From assembly GCA_037133675.1 (NCBI GenBank), contig JBAXNR010000007.1, positions 1-64,000 on the forward strand: a DNA stretch of 64,000 bases. Reading direction: 5' to 3'. The notes under the pieces are model-generated. The model had not been told where the DNA came from. It saw only the letters and a program-made list of their open reading frames with translations, and did not search any database. The position numbers and the translations under genes were made by a program. Positions 10,214-20,341 of the stretch are shown piece after piece (the stretch's first letter is position 1; the number at the start of each line of letters is the position of its first letter). Origin of the DNA: UBA4132 sp037133675. Lineage in GTDB: Bacteria > Pseudomonadota > Gammaproteobacteria > Methylococcales > Methylomonadaceae.

Positions 10214-10235
10214 GGACAGGATAAATATCCCATCC
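10214..10235. repeat. Degenerate REP-type palindrome upstream of TcA
   Basis: Third copy in the same orientation: GGACAGGAT, AAAT, ATCCCATCC, preceded by GTTAT. Compared with the intact copies each arm has a CG-to-CA change, which spoils two central pairs. The loss is symmetrical and looks like decay of CpG sites. Confidence 0.65.
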
Positions 10236-10267
10236 AACGAAAATAATAATTTAAGAGGAAGTTAGCA

Positions 10268-13200
10268 ATGGACTCAAATAATAACAATCCATACCGCATT
10301 AAAGGTGTTGTTCTTGATAACAACACGCTTCTTGGTTTAAAAGGCTTGCGAGTTGAAGCGTGGGATAAGGATTTTTTCTTCGATGATGCCCTAGGTTTTG
10401 CAGAAACCGACCCGCAGGGGGCTTTTGAAATTTGTTTTGATGAAAATCGATTCGAAGGTTTTTTTGAACGAAGTCCAGACCTTTATTTTAAGCTATTTTA
10501 TCAAAATATCTGCACAGGAAGCACCGAAAAATCTGTGCTTTGGAATCGAAAATCAGGCGATATACCCGTTCGCATTCTCACCGATAAACCAGAGGGCTAT
10601 GACTCCCCGATTGATCCAGCAAAATTAGAACGAATTGTTAAAGGTAGACTGACTGACATTAATAAAGTAGGACTTTCTCAATACACCATATCGCTACTGG
10701 AATATGATCTGGAGGGAATGACAAAAATCGCTTCTGTCGCTTCTGGAAAAGAGGGTGTTTTTGAGTTTAAGTTTACTTTCAGTGCAAGCCTTCAAAAGGC
10801 TGATGATAGTAGCGAACCAGACCTAGTGTTTCAGGTTTTCAACTCAACGGGCATTCAAATGGAGTTGATGTCCATTTTTACCTTGGCGGGAGAACAGGAA
10901 ACCGCTGTTGAAAAACTTTCAGACAGCAAACAAGCCCCTATCGTGTTGATGAATACCGCCACTAATCTTAATCTGAGGATTGTGGTTGATTTGAAACAAC
11001 GACCTATTACTGAATTTGAGCAATTAATAGTTCGGTTAACCCCTTTCATGCGGCAAGTTAGTTTTGTTGATTTAAAAGAAGATGAAACCAATTTTCAGAT
11101 TTCATTTTTAAGCAAGGAAAGTGGCATAGAGAAAACAAAAATTGAGCAGTTACGCGATGCTTTTAAGCAAGAACATGAGTTTGACAGTGTACCTGCATGG
11201 GCATTTTTTGGACTGGCTGCACAAAATATTCCTTTAAGCAATGTGATTTCAATGTCATTGGATGAATTGGTTGCTGCCTTAAAACCGTTACAGCCAAATT
11301 CCGATCAACATAATTTGGAATTGGTTGCCAATAGCCTAAAACAGTTTGCTCAAGAGCATGGTATTCAAACCCATATTACTACCCTAAAAACGTCGGTAGG
11401 AGAATTACTCCAGCCTATTTTGGAAGCTGAGAAGTTAAGCACTTTTTTTGATATGTATGCGCGACATGAGGGCAATACAGAAAGTTTTTGGCAGATAATG
11501 AGTCAAAACGAAACATTCAAAGCCTACGTTCCCAGCATTCAACTCAATTTACAGCTTTCTCAATTGACGCTAAACAACAAAGGTCTGGTTAATGCTTTAC
11601 AGCGAACAGGCATAGAAAATACCCGTCAATTGGTAAATATATCCGCTCAGGACTGGGAAGCTTTGGCACTAGAAAATAAGACGGGTATTCCTTTACATAT
11701 TACGGGTGAAAATGATCAGGAACGAGCCAAGATTTATGCACAGGAACTTCAAACACTGGTTGAACTGACTTTTCCGACTGATGTCATCAGAAAAACTATT
11801 GGTCATCCAGCTGTTAAACTATTTCTCGATAATAATCCTGATTTCGACTTTACCACTACCCCAGTAGACACTTATCTTCATGAGAAACCAGAGGCATTTA
11901 AAGGGATTGAACAACCAGAGGTAGCGGTAGTAAAAACGCAATTACGTCAAAGACAGCGGATATATACTCTGACAGCGAATACGGCTGATATGAATGTGCT
12001 GATAGACAAGAGATACGAAAGTGCTCATCAAATCGCAAAACTTTCGCCTGAAGATTTTATCCTAAGTGTGGCAGGAAAAATTTCAGAATCGAATGCCATC
12101 ACTTACCACGCTCAAGCCAGAGCGGTTAGTGAGTCAATAGCAATGATCTGTCAGATAGTTTTGGACTTGACAAAATCGCCCAATTTTCAGGCAGTTGATA
12201 ACTCAAGCATTACATGGGAAAAACTGTTCGGTTCAATTGATATGTGTGAGTGTCAACACTGTAAGTCTGTTTATAGCCCAGCTGCCTATTTTGTGGATTT
12301 ACTGCACGTTCTTTTGGGATATAACGACGGTGCACCGCGTAATGAAATTTTCCGCCGCCGTCCCGATTTGAAGTACACCACGTTATCTTGTGAGCATACA
12401 GAAAATCTGATTCCCTATATTGACTTGGTAAATGAAATATTAGAAACCTATGTCGCACAAAGCCATGTTGGTGATGGAGAGGCTGGAAAATATGCAGAAA
12501 CGTCAACTAACGACACTTCAGAATTTTCAGCTTCTGAACTAGCCGCCAATCCACAACATCCCAATTCAAATTCTGACAAGGATGCGACAGCAGCTTATAA
12601 GTTACTCAAGGATGCAATCTATCCGCTAAACCTGCCGTTTGATATGGATTTGGAGGTAGCACGGCAGTTTTTACAGGAACAAAACAGTAGCCTTTTTGAG
12701 GTGATGAAAAATTTTGGCGATGCCACATCCTATGCAACCTCCGCCGAGCGGTTAGGAATTTCTAAACGAGAATTTGAGATTCTGACGCTTAAACAACTGG
12801 ATGGAGTTTTAAATGCGCGAGTTAACAACGACACTAGAGATCTCGCGACCATTGATCTATGGTCCAATACGACAAGACTACATAACATTCGATATTTACG
12901 ACGGTTGTTGGCAGATGTTAATACTTTCATTGAAAATATTGCTTACACTGATTTGATTGACTTGCTAAAAACGCATTTCTTGAATCCAGAACAAGATATT
13001 AATTTGGTAAGCAGCAATTCAGAAACACCATGTGATTTAGCTACAACGAAAATTAAACATCACAATGGTGAGCTGTTAAATGATGAAGAACTAAGCCGCT
13101 TTATGAGCCTCTTTATTCGCTTCATTCGGCTTTGGAAAAAACTGGGTTGTACAATCACTGAGTTAGATGGCTTGTTCGTAGCTCTTGGTGAAACCGATAT

Positions 13201-16200
13201 TACACCGCAAGTTATTAACGATTTGTCAGATTTGTGGCAAGTCCAGCAAGACTTGAATTTATCTCTCGATAAAGTGGCGGTATTAATCGGCAATATCCCT
13301 AGTATTGGCAAGGAGTCGCTATTTGCCAGATTGTTCTTGAACAAAGCTATTATGCAAATTGACAAGATATTTACCTTAAATGTCTATCAAACCGAGTTGG
13401 AAATTACCACTGAATCACTCAAGAATCACATACCCGCAATTCTGGCAGCACTGCGAATTTCTGAGGAGGACTTCAATCAAATTGCTGGTTACACAAAGCT
13501 GATTGATGAAGAAAATACCCTTAACTTGGCAAATCTGTCAAAGATTTATCGCTATGTCCTTTTTGCCAAAGGGCTAAGAATGAAGATCAAAGACTTGATT
13601 ACATGGCTAGCGTTGGGCGATCAAACACCTTGGAATTCTGTCGCAGATTTAATCAAAACTAAAGACTTTCTGGAAAAAATCAATCGTTATGGATTTAAAG
13701 CCTCTGATTTTGCTTATATCTTTAACAATGAAATCATGGCAGGAAATATGCTGCCGCCCAAAGCTGAAATCATTAACCAATCCGCTAAAACATTGCGCGA
13801 AGGGCTGCTGAAAATTCGTCAGGAAAATACACCAAAAGATGAAATTGTCACAGTAGATTTTCTAAAAATGCGTTTAGAAATGTTATTGGATTCAGAAGAA
13901 GCCACCAAAGTTGTTGGTATTTTGGACGGGACTAATAAAGAAAATAAATTCGACTATCTACTGACACTGAACACCTCGGCACTCTATGGCAAAGATATTT
14001 TAGAAGGCTACCTTGTTGATCCTAAGACTAATACCGATAATATTAAAGACCTGATGTCTACAATTGATATTCCAGCACGATTAAAAAAGTATTGGAACAA
14101 GATTGAAGCAAAGCTTTTACCCTTTTTACAAACAACGTTTATTCAACAACATCTGACCGCTACTTTCAAAGCCGAAGCCGCATTGGTCGCTTTTTTTCTT
14201 CAGGATGCCACTATCTTGCGAATCTGTTTGGATATGGATAGCGAGACTGGTACCCCAGCTCAAGCTAAAGCTTACCGTAATCTGTACATTCTGATTTACA
14301 AGTGTATGTGGCTGATCGGAAAATTGAAGCTTTCGGCAAAAGAATTATCTTATTTCCAGAACAAAGACAGCTTTAATAAGTTCAACTGGAAAGATTTAAA
14401 CTTTGCTGCCTGGCTGCGAATAGCCGATTTTGTTGCATTTCGCAATACACTGCCTGTCGCCGAGAAAGATTTGCTCTCAATTTTTAAGACAGTCCCGACT
14501 TTTAAAAAAGCTAACAATATCAATGATAAAACTAAAGCAACAACTAAGCTAAGAATTACTAATGCAATTACCAAAGCAATTATTGAAGTAACTGGCTGGG
14601 ACAAAGCAGACAAAGATAAAGACAAAAAAAATAATGTCGAATATTTTGTCAGTAAACATGTTGTCACTGACTTTCGCAATGAAATTCCTCTGATTCAATT
14701 GCAAAAACAAATTGAACTCAGCCGTCGGATTGGTGTTTCGATAGAAAAATTAGAATGGTGGGCAAGTGACAGTGTTACTGATGAAAAGGCTCAAGACATT
14801 AAACGCAGTCTTAAAGCGAAATACGATGAAAACGCTTGGATAGAGGTTTCAACGCGAGTGCATAATCGCCTGCGCACTCGCCTACGCGACGCTTTAGTTG
14901 CCTATTTACTGCAAAAGCCTGAAATTAAGGCATTGGGCTTTATAAAAGATACTAATGATCTTTACGGCTATTTCCTGATTGATGTGGAAATGGATGCCTG
15001 TATGCGTACGTCTCGCTTAAAGCAGGCAATCGCCTCTGTTCAATTGTTTGTACAACGCTGCTTACTGAACCTCGAATCACAAAATAAGAGTAAGATTAAA
15101 AGTGAACAATATCAAATAATTCTTCCCAGCCATATTGATGCTAATCAATGGAAATGGATGAAAAATTATCGGGTTTGGGAGGCGAATCGCAAAGTATTTT
15201 TATACCCTGAAAACTGGATTGAGCCTGAATTACGCGACAACAAAAGTCCTTTCTTTAAAGAACTGGAGAGTCAATTATTGCAAGGTGAAGTCACCAATGA
15301 AAGTGTGGAAAAGGCATTAATCAACTACTTAGAAAAATTGCATGATGTATCTCGTTTGGACATCTGTGGAACTTACGAAGATAAAGAAGCGCATGAACTG
15401 CATGTTTTTGGGCGAACTTTCAGCTCTCCACCACAGTATTTTTATCGCAAACTCGATTTACAGGGACAGGTGTGGACAGCGTGGGAACGCGTTCAACTGG
15501 ATATTCAGGGTAACGAAGAGGGAGAATCCGCAGGTGTGCATTTGATTCCTGTTGTATGGAATCGCAGACTCTATCTATTCTGGCCCGTTTTTACGGAAAA
15601 ATCAGATCGCGAGAAAATTAAGCAGGATGAAGAAGCGCATAAGATATGGGAAAAACGAAACAAGAAAATAGAAGACGCAAAAGCTAAAGAAACACAAGAA
15701 TATAACTCAGGAGGAGAAGGGAAATCAGCTGTACCGCTTGAAATTGGAGCTGGAGAAGAGCCTCCAATTTACCCATGGGCTTACCATGAAGTTAGAATTG
15801 CATGGAGCGAATACCGTCAGAATAAATGGTCAAATAAGAAAGTAAGCCAGTCGTTCATTAGAACGCAAAGTGATGAAAATGGTGTAGCAACTTATAACTA
15901 CCGATTTTCAGTCACTATAGGCTCTACTTTAACAATAAAATTGTTTGATGACCAAGCGGATCCTGACAATGGTCTTCCTGATAAGGATTACGATCTTCTT
16001 CTGGGTGAATACCAATTAAATTGCAATGGCAAAGTGTCCGCCCTGACCCTGAACTGGAATAGCTACTCTTCTATTTATGTTATTGACTCAGAACAAGTTA
16101 ATTTCTACCAAGGTTTTCTGTCAGCCAACAAAACGAGTAGTGGAGTGATTAATTGGCATATCAACAAATCAAGCCCATTATCGCTACGAGACAACAACGG

Positions 16201-19200
16201 AAAAAACAACACACAAATACTGTCTGACAGTGAAGAAGCCTATAAATTACTGTTCCCCGCCGACCATGATTTCTCTAACAACAGTTCATCAAAATTCATC
16301 TATCAAGATCAACAGAGAAATTACTATGTCGCCCCTGAAGCGTACTTTTACGAGATATTTATTCCGAGTTTGCAATCTCCAGAAAAATCGAAAATTTCAG
16401 TTCCAGAACTGAAAGATACTCGCCCCGAAGGCTTAAGAATAGACAAGGGCGATCCCGTAGCATGGTTTGAGGGAATTAAAGCAACAGACATTAGCCAACT
16501 TGTTGAGAACAAGCAAATAGATGTTTCGACAGCAATGCAAGTGTACTCATTACAAACTTTGCCAGCACCTGCCCCTGTTGAAATGGCATTGAAGAGCTTA
16601 TCGTTTAATGCAGTTAATGTAGGATTAGCTTACTCCCGTTCTTTCGTCACGAAGCTGAGGTTCAAACCTTTCTTCCATGCTCATGTCTGTAAGCTGATGG
16701 AAGCGTTAGAAAAAGAAGGTATTGATGGCTTATTGAATTTACAGAACCAACAATTTTCTGACTTAAGGTTTATATCTACTGGAGAAGGACTATGGGGCTG
16801 GACAACCACTAATAACTTCAAGGGAATCTATCGCCCAAATGAAGACAACGTTGGGACACCTGATCCATTGGAAGATGTGGATTTCAGTCCTGCTGGAGCT
16901 TATAGTCTTTACAACTGGGAATTGTTTTTTCATGTGCCTATGCTACTGGCAAACCGATTGAGTAAAAATCAACGGTTTGAGGAGTCCATGCGCTGGTATC
17001 ACTTTGTCTTTAACCCTACAACCAATGACAAGCTTCTCTCTTCTGCTCGTTATTGGCAGGTTATTCCGTTTCGTAATACACCTAAAGAAACTCTGGATCA
17101 ACTCTTTAATCAACTGAAAACAACCAGCGATCCCAATCGAAAAGAATTTGAAGATACCATCACCGCATGGCGAAATAATCCGTTTAACCCACATTTAATT
17201 GCTCGAATGCGCTTAATTGCCTATCAGAAAAATACCGTGATGAAGTATTTAGATAATTTAATCGCTTGGGCAGATAATCTTTTCCGTCAGGATACCCTCG
17301 AGTCGATCAATGAGGCGACTCAGCTTTATATTCTAGCCGCTGAACTTCTGGGCAAACGCCCCGAAAAAATTCCTGCGCGAGGTGAAATTAAAGCCTTAAA
17401 TTATGCTGAATTGGATGCCAAAGGTATTAATGCTTTTTCAAACGTCCTTGTAGAAATGGAGACGATGTTCCCCTTTTCTAACCGACAAACAATACCTCAA
17501 GGTGTTCCAGGTACTTCCTCTATTGTGAACACAACGACGAGTTGGTATTTCTGTTTACCTGACAACGATAAACTGTTGGGCTATTGGGATACCGTTGCTG
17601 ATCGCTTATTCAAGATTCGCCACTGCCAGAATATCGAAGGCGTTGAACGACAACTGGCTTTGTTTGAACCACCTATTGATCCTGCTCTGTTGGTGCAAGC
17701 GATGGCAGGCGGTGTAGATATTAGCAGTGTCTTAGCTGATTTGAATTCGCCATTGCCCTATTATCGCTTTAACTACATTCTGCAAAAAGCTCTGGAAATT
17801 TGTGCCGAACTTAAATCATTAGGAAATAGCTTGCTATCCGCCTTAGAAAAAAAAGATGGTGAAGCACTTGCGATGATGCGAACTCAGCATGAAACTTTGT
17901 TGCTGGGTTTGGCGAAAACTGTCAGGAAATTACAAGTCACTGAGGCGCAATATGGCAAGGAAGGATTAGAGAAAACGCGGGCAGTAACAGAACTTCGTGC
18001 CAATTTTTATACGCAATTACTAAAAGATGGACGCAGCTCTAGTGAGAAAGAGCATGAAACTTTAAGTTTTGCGAGTATGGCGCTTTCGGTAATGGGGCAA
18101 GATTTGGAAATGGCGGCATCTATGGCGGAGCCTATACCAGATGAATATGTGGGGGGAATAGCAGCAGGTACAACGGTAGGACCAATTTCACTTAAACATT
18201 TAGGTGGTGGAACAAAAGGAGGTGCTACCCTGAGTGCTTTCGGACGTTATTTTAATATGCTTTCCACCATGACGAGTTTTGCTGCAAGTTCAGCTCAAAC
18301 CAATGCAGGTTATGAACGCCGCGCTGCTGACTGGAAACTCCAACAAGACTTGGCGAACAAGGAACTCATTCAAATTGACAAGCAAATTTGGGCTACAAAA
18401 TTTCGTGAACAGATTGCGGATCAGGAATTGACTAATCATGAACAACAAATTGAAAATGCACGGCAAGTAGAAGATTTTTATCGCAATAAATACACCCAGG
18501 AAGAACTGTACGGTTGGATGATCGGTGAAATTTCGACGATTTATTTCCAGTGCTATCAATTAGCCTACGACTTAGCCAAAAAGGCAGAAAAAACCTATCG
18601 CTACGAGTTGGGACTACCTAGCTCAAACTTTGTGCAATTTGGTATTTGGGATAGTTTTCGCAAAGGTTTAATGTCAGGCGAAAGGCTTTATTTGTCGTTG
18701 AAGCAAATGGAAAAGTCTTACATGGATCAAAATCGGCGCGAGTACGAGATCACCAAGAATATTTCGCTGCTACTCCATGACCCATTGGCGTTGATTACTC
18801 TGAAAGCAACGGGTACTTGTGACTTGGAACTACCAGAGACTTTATTCGATATTGATTATCCTGGTCACTATATGCGCCGCATCAAGAGTGTCAGTATCAG
18901 CATTCCCTGCGTTGTCGGACCTTACACGGGCATCAACTGTACACTTACGCTACTGAGCAGTAAAACGCGCGTTAAGAGTGTGCCACAGTCACCATATACT
19001 AAGAGCGACGATAACCGCTTTGTTCAGAATTTTTCCGCCATGCAGTCCATTGCAACCAGTAATGCTCAAAATGATAGTGGTCTGTTTGAACTAAACTTCC
19101 GCGATGAACGCTATCTACCCTTTGAAGGCAGCGGCGTAATATCACGCTGGCGCATTGAATTGCCTAATGAGTTCCGTCAATTCGATTACCAAACGATTAG

Positions 19201-19795
19201 TGATGTGATACTGCACCTCAAATATACGGCACGGGATGGGGGAAAGGCTTTGCGAACTGAGGCTACTGGAAATCTTAAAACACTTCTAAAACAAGAAGAA
19301 ACAGATAAAAACTATAAACTGCAATCTCGCCTGTTCAGTCTTCGCCATGAATTCCCTACCGAATGGTACAAATTGTTAAGTACTGCTAATCATAGTCAGA
19401 CTTTCTCATTGAATAAGCAACGCTTTCCAATGGTGTTTATAGATTCAGTAATTACAGTCAAGAAGGTTGATGTCTTTGTAAGTCCTAAAAATGGTATTAA
19501 AGATTTGGAAAACATTACAATATCTAATCCAGATGGAACTTATAACATCAAATTATCTAATACATCGAATCCAGATGGAACTTATATTGCACTACAACAA
19601 GCTACCAATGTAGGGGAGCTGATATATCTGACTTCGGCTTCAGATTTGGAAGTAAAAGACTTAGGTCAAAACCAAAATGAGGCGGACTGGAAAATTGAAG
19701 TAATAAAACCAGATATACCAGAAAAGCTAGACGACATCTTTTTACTACTTCATTACATTGTTGAAGAGAATGAAAAAAAACAAGGGCAGCTTTAA
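10268..19795 (+). CDS. Tc toxin TcA pore subunit (TcdA/VRP1 family), extra-long
   Basis: TcA forms the pentameric pre-pore that binds a target cell, injects a channel and receives the TcB-TcC cocoon. The VRP1 signature is seen around residues 660-680 (CECQHCKSVYSPAAYFVDLL). The C-terminal third carries the TcA pore and TcB-binding region, with DTVADRLFKIRHCQNIEG near residue 2440 and a long helical stretch after it. At 3175 residues it is longer than typical TcdA (about 2500). The excess includes two N-terminal beta-sandwich repeats of carboxypeptidase-regulatory/transthyretin type (residues 5-95 and 118-235). A short duplication, SNPDGTY, lies near the C-terminus. The AAGAGGAAG ribosome site fits ATG 10268. 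It follows the BC gene, whereas A usually comes first. No secretion signal or lysis gene was seen nearby. Confidence 0.93.
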   Translation: MDSNNNNPYRIKGVVLDNNTLLGLKGLRVEAWDKDFFFDDALGFAETDPQGAFEICFDENRFEGFFERSPDLYFKLFYQNICTGSTEKSVLWNRKSGDIPVRILTDKPEGYDSPIDPAKLERIVKGRLTDINKVGLSQYTISLLEYDLEGMTKIASVASGKEGVFEFKFTFSASLQKADDSSEPDLVFQVFNSTGIQMELMSIFTLAGEQETAVEKLSDSKQAPIVLMNTATNLNLRIVVDLKQRPITEFEQLIVRLTPFMRQVSFVDLKEDETNFQISFLSKESGIEKTKIEQLRDAFKQEHEFDSVPAWAFFGLAAQNIPLSNVISMSLDELVAALKPLQPNSDQHNLELVANSLKQFAQEHGIQTHITTLKTSVGELLQPILEAEKLSTFFDMYARHEGNTESFWQIMSQNETFKAYVPSIQLNLQLSQLTLNNKGLVNALQRTGIENTRQLVNISAQDWEALALENKTGIPLHITGENDQERAKIYAQELQTLVELTFPTDVIRKTIGHPAVKLFLDNNPDFDFTTTPVDTYLHEKPEAFKGIEQPEVAVVKTQLRQRQRIYTLTANTADMNVLIDKRYESAHQIAKLSPEDFILSVAGKISESNAITYHAQARAVSESIAMICQIVLDLTKSPNFQAVDNSSITWEKLFGSIDMCECQHCKSVYSPAAYFVDLLHVLLGYNDGAPRNEIFRRRPDLKYTTLSCEHTENLIPYIDLVNEILETYVAQSHVGDGEAGKYAETSTNDTSEFSASELAANPQHPNSNSDKDATAAYKLLKDAIYPLNLPFDMDLEVARQFLQEQNSSLFEVMKNFGDATSYATSAERLGISKREFEILTLKQLDGVLNARVNNDTRDLATIDLWSNTTRLHNIRYLRRLLADVNTFIENIAYTDLIDLLKTHFLNPEQDINLVSSNSETPCDLATTKIKHHNGELLNDEELSRFMSLFIRFIRLWKKLGCTITELDGLFVALGETDITPQVINDLSDLWQVQQDLNLSLDKVAVLIGNIPSIGKESLFARLFLNKAIMQIDKIFTLNVYQTELEITTESLKNHIPAILAALRISEEDFNQIAGYTKLIDEENTLNLANLSKIYRYVLFAKGLRMKIKDLITWLALGDQTPWNSVADLIKTKDFLEKINRYGFKASDFAYIFNNEIMAGNMLPPKAEIINQSAKTLREGLLKIRQENTPKDEIVTVDFLKMRLEMLLDSEEATKVVGILDGTNKENKFDYLLTLNTSALYGKDILEGYLVDPKTNTDNIKDLMSTIDIPARLKKYWNKIEAKLLPFLQTTFIQQHLTATFKAEAALVAFFLQDATILRICLDMDSETGTPAQAKAYRNLYILIYKCMWLIGKLKLSAKELSYFQNKDSFNKFNWKDLNFAAWLRIADFVAFRNTLPVAEKDLLSIFKTVPTFKKANNINDKTKATTKLRITNAITKAIIEVTGWDKADKDKDKKNNVEYFVSKHVVTDFRNEIPLIQLQKQIELSRRIGVSIEKLEWWASDSVTDEKAQDIKRSLKAKYDENAWIEVSTRVHNRLRTRLRDALVAYLLQKPEIKALGFIKDTNDLYGYFLIDVEMDACMRTSRLKQAIASVQLFVQRCLLNLESQNKSKIKSEQYQIILPSHIDANQWKWMKNYRVWEANRKVFLYPENWIEPELRDNKSPFFKELESQLLQGEVTNESVEKALINYLEKLHDVSRLDICGTYEDKEAHELHVFGRTFSSPPQYFYRKLDLQGQVWTAWERVQLDIQGNEEGESAGVHLIPVVWNRRLYLFWPVFTEKSDREKIKQDEEAHKIWEKRNKKIEDAKAKETQEYNSGGEGKSAVPLEIGAGEEPPIYPWAYHEVRIAWSEYRQNKWSNKKVSQSFIRTQSDENGVATYNYRFSVTIGSTLTIKLFDDQADPDNGLPDKDYDLLLGEYQLNCNGKVSALTLNWNSYSSIYVIDSEQVNFYQGFLSANKTSSGVINWHINKSSPLSLRDNNGKNNTQILSDSEEAYKLLFPADHDFSNNSSSKFIYQDQQRNYYVAPEAYFYEIFIPSLQSPEKSKISVPELKDTRPEGLRIDKGDPVAWFEGIKATDISQLVENKQIDVSTAMQVYSLQTLPAPAPVEMALKSLSFNAVNVGLAYSRSFVTKLRFKPFFHAHVCKLMEALEKEGIDGLLNLQNQQFSDLRFISTGEGLWGWTTTNNFKGIYRPNEDNVGTPDPLEDVDFSPAGAYSLYNWELFFHVPMLLANRLSKNQRFEESMRWYHFVFNPTTNDKLLSSARYWQVIPFRNTPKETLDQLFNQLKTTSDPNRKEFEDTITAWRNNPFNPHLIARMRLIAYQKNTVMKYLDNLIAWADNLFRQDTLESINEATQLYILAAELLGKRPEKIPARGEIKALNYAELDAKGINAFSNVLVEMETMFPFSNRQTIPQGVPGTSSIVNTTTSWYFCLPDNDKLLGYWDTVADRLFKIRHCQNIEGVERQLALFEPPIDPALLVQAMAGGVDISSVLADLNSPLPYYRFNYILQKALEICAELKSLGNSLLSALEKKDGEALAMMRTQHETLLLGLAKTVRKLQVTEAQYGKEGLEKTRAVTELRANFYTQLLKDGRSSSEKEHETLSFASMALSVMGQDLEMAASMAEPIPDEYVGGIAAGTTVGPISLKHLGGGTKGGATLSAFGRYFNMLSTMTSFAASSAQTNAGYERRAADWKLQQDLANKELIQIDKQIWATKFREQIADQELTNHEQQIENARQVEDFYRNKYTQEELYGWMIGEISTIYFQCYQLAYDLAKKAEKTYRYELGLPSSNFVQFGIWDSFRKGLMSGERLYLSLKQMEKSYMDQNRREYEITKNISLLLHDPLALITLKATGTCDLELPETLFDIDYPGHYMRRIKSVSISIPCVVGPYTGINCTLTLLSSKTRVKSVPQSPYTKSDDNRFVQNFSAMQSIATSNAQNDSGLFELNFRDERYLPFEGSGVISRWRIELPNEFRQFDYQTISDVILHLKYTARDGGKALRTEATGNLKTLLKQEETDKNYKLQSRLFSLRHEFPTEWYKLLSTANHSQTFSLNKQRFPMVFIDSVITVKKVDVFVSPKNGIKDLENITISNPDGTYNIKLSNTSNPDGTYIALQQATNVGELIYLTSASDLEVKDLGQNQNEADWKIEVIKPDIPEKLDDIFLLLHYIVEENEKKQGQL

Positions 19796-19865
19796 CGGCT
19801 TATATTGAGATCGTAATAGAGTTTCTGAAAAAAACGTCGCTAAGGAAAAATAGAAGCCAAATCCG

Positions 19866-19975
19866 ACCTTCTGCAATCGCTTTGTAATAAGTCCGTCTGC
19901 TGATACCGACTTCAGAGACGGCTTTACTACACTTATGCCCTTCTTGATTAGAGTTTGCACTTGGAGTTACACACC
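19866..19975 (-). pseudogene. Possible fragment of a resolvase or transposase helix-turn-helix
   Basis: One minus-strand frame reads about 37 residues without a stop, including KAVSEVGISRRTYYKAIAEG. That resembles the C-terminal DNA-binding helix-turn-helix of serine resolvases, or of a transposase. There is no start codon, and the upstream side is cut by the inverted-repeat element that begins at 19990. It lies between the end of TcA and the plasmid block, so it may mark an old recombination boundary. The match is short and could be chance. Confidence 0.3.
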
Positions 19976-19989
19976 AAAAGAACGGTAGG

Positions 19990-20340
19990 TTTAAACAAAC
20001 GTCATCAAAGTTTCATAGGAATTTTAAGAACGCTATAGCAGATAAGGCTTAGAGTGCATAATGGCTCTCCCAAATTTAACAGGATTATGGGCGTTCATTT
20101 TTGGGAAGTGTCAGTATCGAGTCTTATGCTAAAAACGATGATTTATACGATAACAATAATTAAGCAAAAATTACTGATATTTCGATAACAATTCATTCAA
20201 AATAAGTCGCTATATGAGGTTTTTATCGAATTTGGTACGGTAGGATAGGTTTTATCTAATCGCGAACACACAAATGACAGACTTAGAATGGTAACAATTT
20301 GATTCTAAATCCTATGAAACTTTGATGACGTTTGTTTAAA
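19990..20340. mobile_element. MITE-like element, 351 bp, with 31-bp perfect terminal inverted repeats
   Basis: The left end (19990-20020, starting TTTAAACAAACGTC) and the right end (20310-20340) are exact inverted copies over 31 bases. The interior is AT-rich with no credible reading frame, so the element is non-autonomous. Because the ends start with the palindrome TTTAAA, a TTTAAA or TTAA target duplication cannot be told from the repeat itself. It sits exactly between the toxin block and virB6, whose stop codon lies two bases beyond its right end. Confidence 0.75.
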
Positions 20341-20341
20341 C

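Noticed and set aside
19745..19960. 71-residue minus-strand frame at the end of TcA
   Set aside because: Overlaps TcA and has no family likeness; another frame in the same place holds the helix-turn-helix hint.
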